From Eopsaltria australis (taxonomy: Eukaryota; Chordata; Aves; Passeriformes; Petroicidae): a DNA stretch of 64,000 bases. The stretch covers positions 2,108,001 to 2,172,000 of the forward strand of contig JAVTVJ010000076.1 in NCBI GenBank assembly GCA_034509425.1, in the 5' to 3' direction. How positions within the stretch are numbered: the first letter of the stretch is position 1; every line of letters starts with the position of its first letter. Below the pieces are notes generated by a model that was given only the letters and a program-made list of their open reading frames with translations, had not been told where the DNA came from and ran no database searches. This document shows, one piece after another, positions 63,618-64,000 of the stretch. The translations under genes and the position numbers were made by a program.

Positions 63618-63738
63618 GGAACCACAGAACCACAGAATGACTGAAGTTGGAAGGCACCTCTGGAGGTCACGTACTCCAACCCCACCCTCCTCAAGCAGGT
63701 TGACCTGGAGGTTGCACAGGACTGCATCCAGGAGGAAA
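63618..63738 (-). mobile_element. CR1 LINE 3'-tail fragment, antisense
   Basis: On the + strand ACCACAGAACCACAGAATGA, then GAAGTTGGAAGGCACCTCTG, GAGGTCACGTACTCCAACCC and GGTTGCACAGGACTGCATCC match the reverse complement of a CR1 3' end. Only the last 120 bases or so remain. It has the same strand as NOX4. Confidence 0.88.
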
Positions 63739-64000
63739 TTAATACTGTCAACAACCAAAACTAGTTTCTCTTTTTTCCCAGAGCTTGGTGCTTGGATCTC
63801 TGTAACTATGGTAATTGTGAAACTACTTTTTTAAACTAATATAAGCCATTATTTTTAAAACTATGATAAAATTGGATATAAGGGAGGAAGGGATCATTTT
63901 AACTCTTACATAATGAATCAAAGAACTTCACTAATAATTTCAGCATCAGACTATTATAACTTCTGTTTGAGCTGTTTTAAAAAAAAACCATCCTTCAATA

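Larger units (their letters stand above)
47395..64000 (-). other. NOX4: NOX4 intron (continues past right edge)
   Basis: At least 16.6 kb with no NOX4 exon that I can recognise. I looked for the segment that should end in an RNYPK-like peptide with two bases of lysine before the donor, and for the preceding GDWTERFRDLL-like and HPFTL-like segments, and found none. It contains an A/G-rich run (49506-49529), a CR1 copy (57.17-57.67 kb), a pyrimidine microsatellite (60.46-60.53 kb), an antisense CR1 tail (63.62-63.74 kb) and two exon-like segments described separately. The rest is unremarkable unique sequence. Confidence 0.75.

Noticed and set aside
1..64000. CRISPR arrays, operons, phage or bacterial defence genes
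   Set aside because: The sequence is vertebrate nuclear DNA; no regularly spaced repeats or dense gene clusters exist here.

Overview
This is nuclear DNA from a bird: AT-rich, intron-dominated, with sparse splice-bounded exons and many decayed CR1 (chicken repeat 1) retrotransposon fragments ending in the ATTCTATG-type 3' octamer. It holds the 3' ends of two convergent genes that are also neighbours in other vertebrates. Tyrosinase (TYR) is on the + strand and NADPH oxidase 4 (NOX4) on the - strand. One SINE looks tRNA-Ile-derived with a CR1 tail, a class I know from the zebra finch genome (TguSINE1). It hints at a passerine, but that rests on memory and one copy.

Layout. 1-12339 is the end of TYR intron 3, with one CR1 3' fragment near 3.6-3.9 kb. 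TYR exon 4 (12340-12521) and the coding part of exon 5 (17129-17352) flank a 4.6-kb intron that has collected four CR1-derived fragments. About 18.7 kb of sequence without a recognisable coding gene separates the two stop codons. It contains the TYR 3' UTR, a tRNA-derived SINE near 30.0 kb and the presumed NOX4 3' UTR. NOX4 then runs leftward from the right edge, with its five last coding exons at 47275-47394, 43761-43869, 43117-43185, 40936-41036 and 36072-36192. They join in frame and encode 171 residues from the start of the NADPH-binding region to the C-terminus. From 47395 to the right edge I find no further NOX4 exon, so it appears to be one intron of at least 16.6 kb. It holds a CR1 copy, a C-rich/G-rich microsatellite and two exon-like segments with good splice sites.

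Function. TYR encodes the melanosomal copper enzyme that starts melanin synthesis; the window shows the end of its luminal part, its membrane anchor and its sorting tail. NOX4 encodes a membrane flavocytochrome that makes hydrogen peroxide; the window shows the NADPH-binding half of its dehydrogenase domain. They share a locus, not a pathway.

I see no operon, CRISPR array, complete mobile element or new multigene system. Most long open frames here are chance or retrotransposon remnants. The observations worth checking are the SINE, the esterase-like ORF1 relic, the two cryptic exon candidates, the G-rich microsatellite and the long T tract beside a NOX4 splice acceptor.
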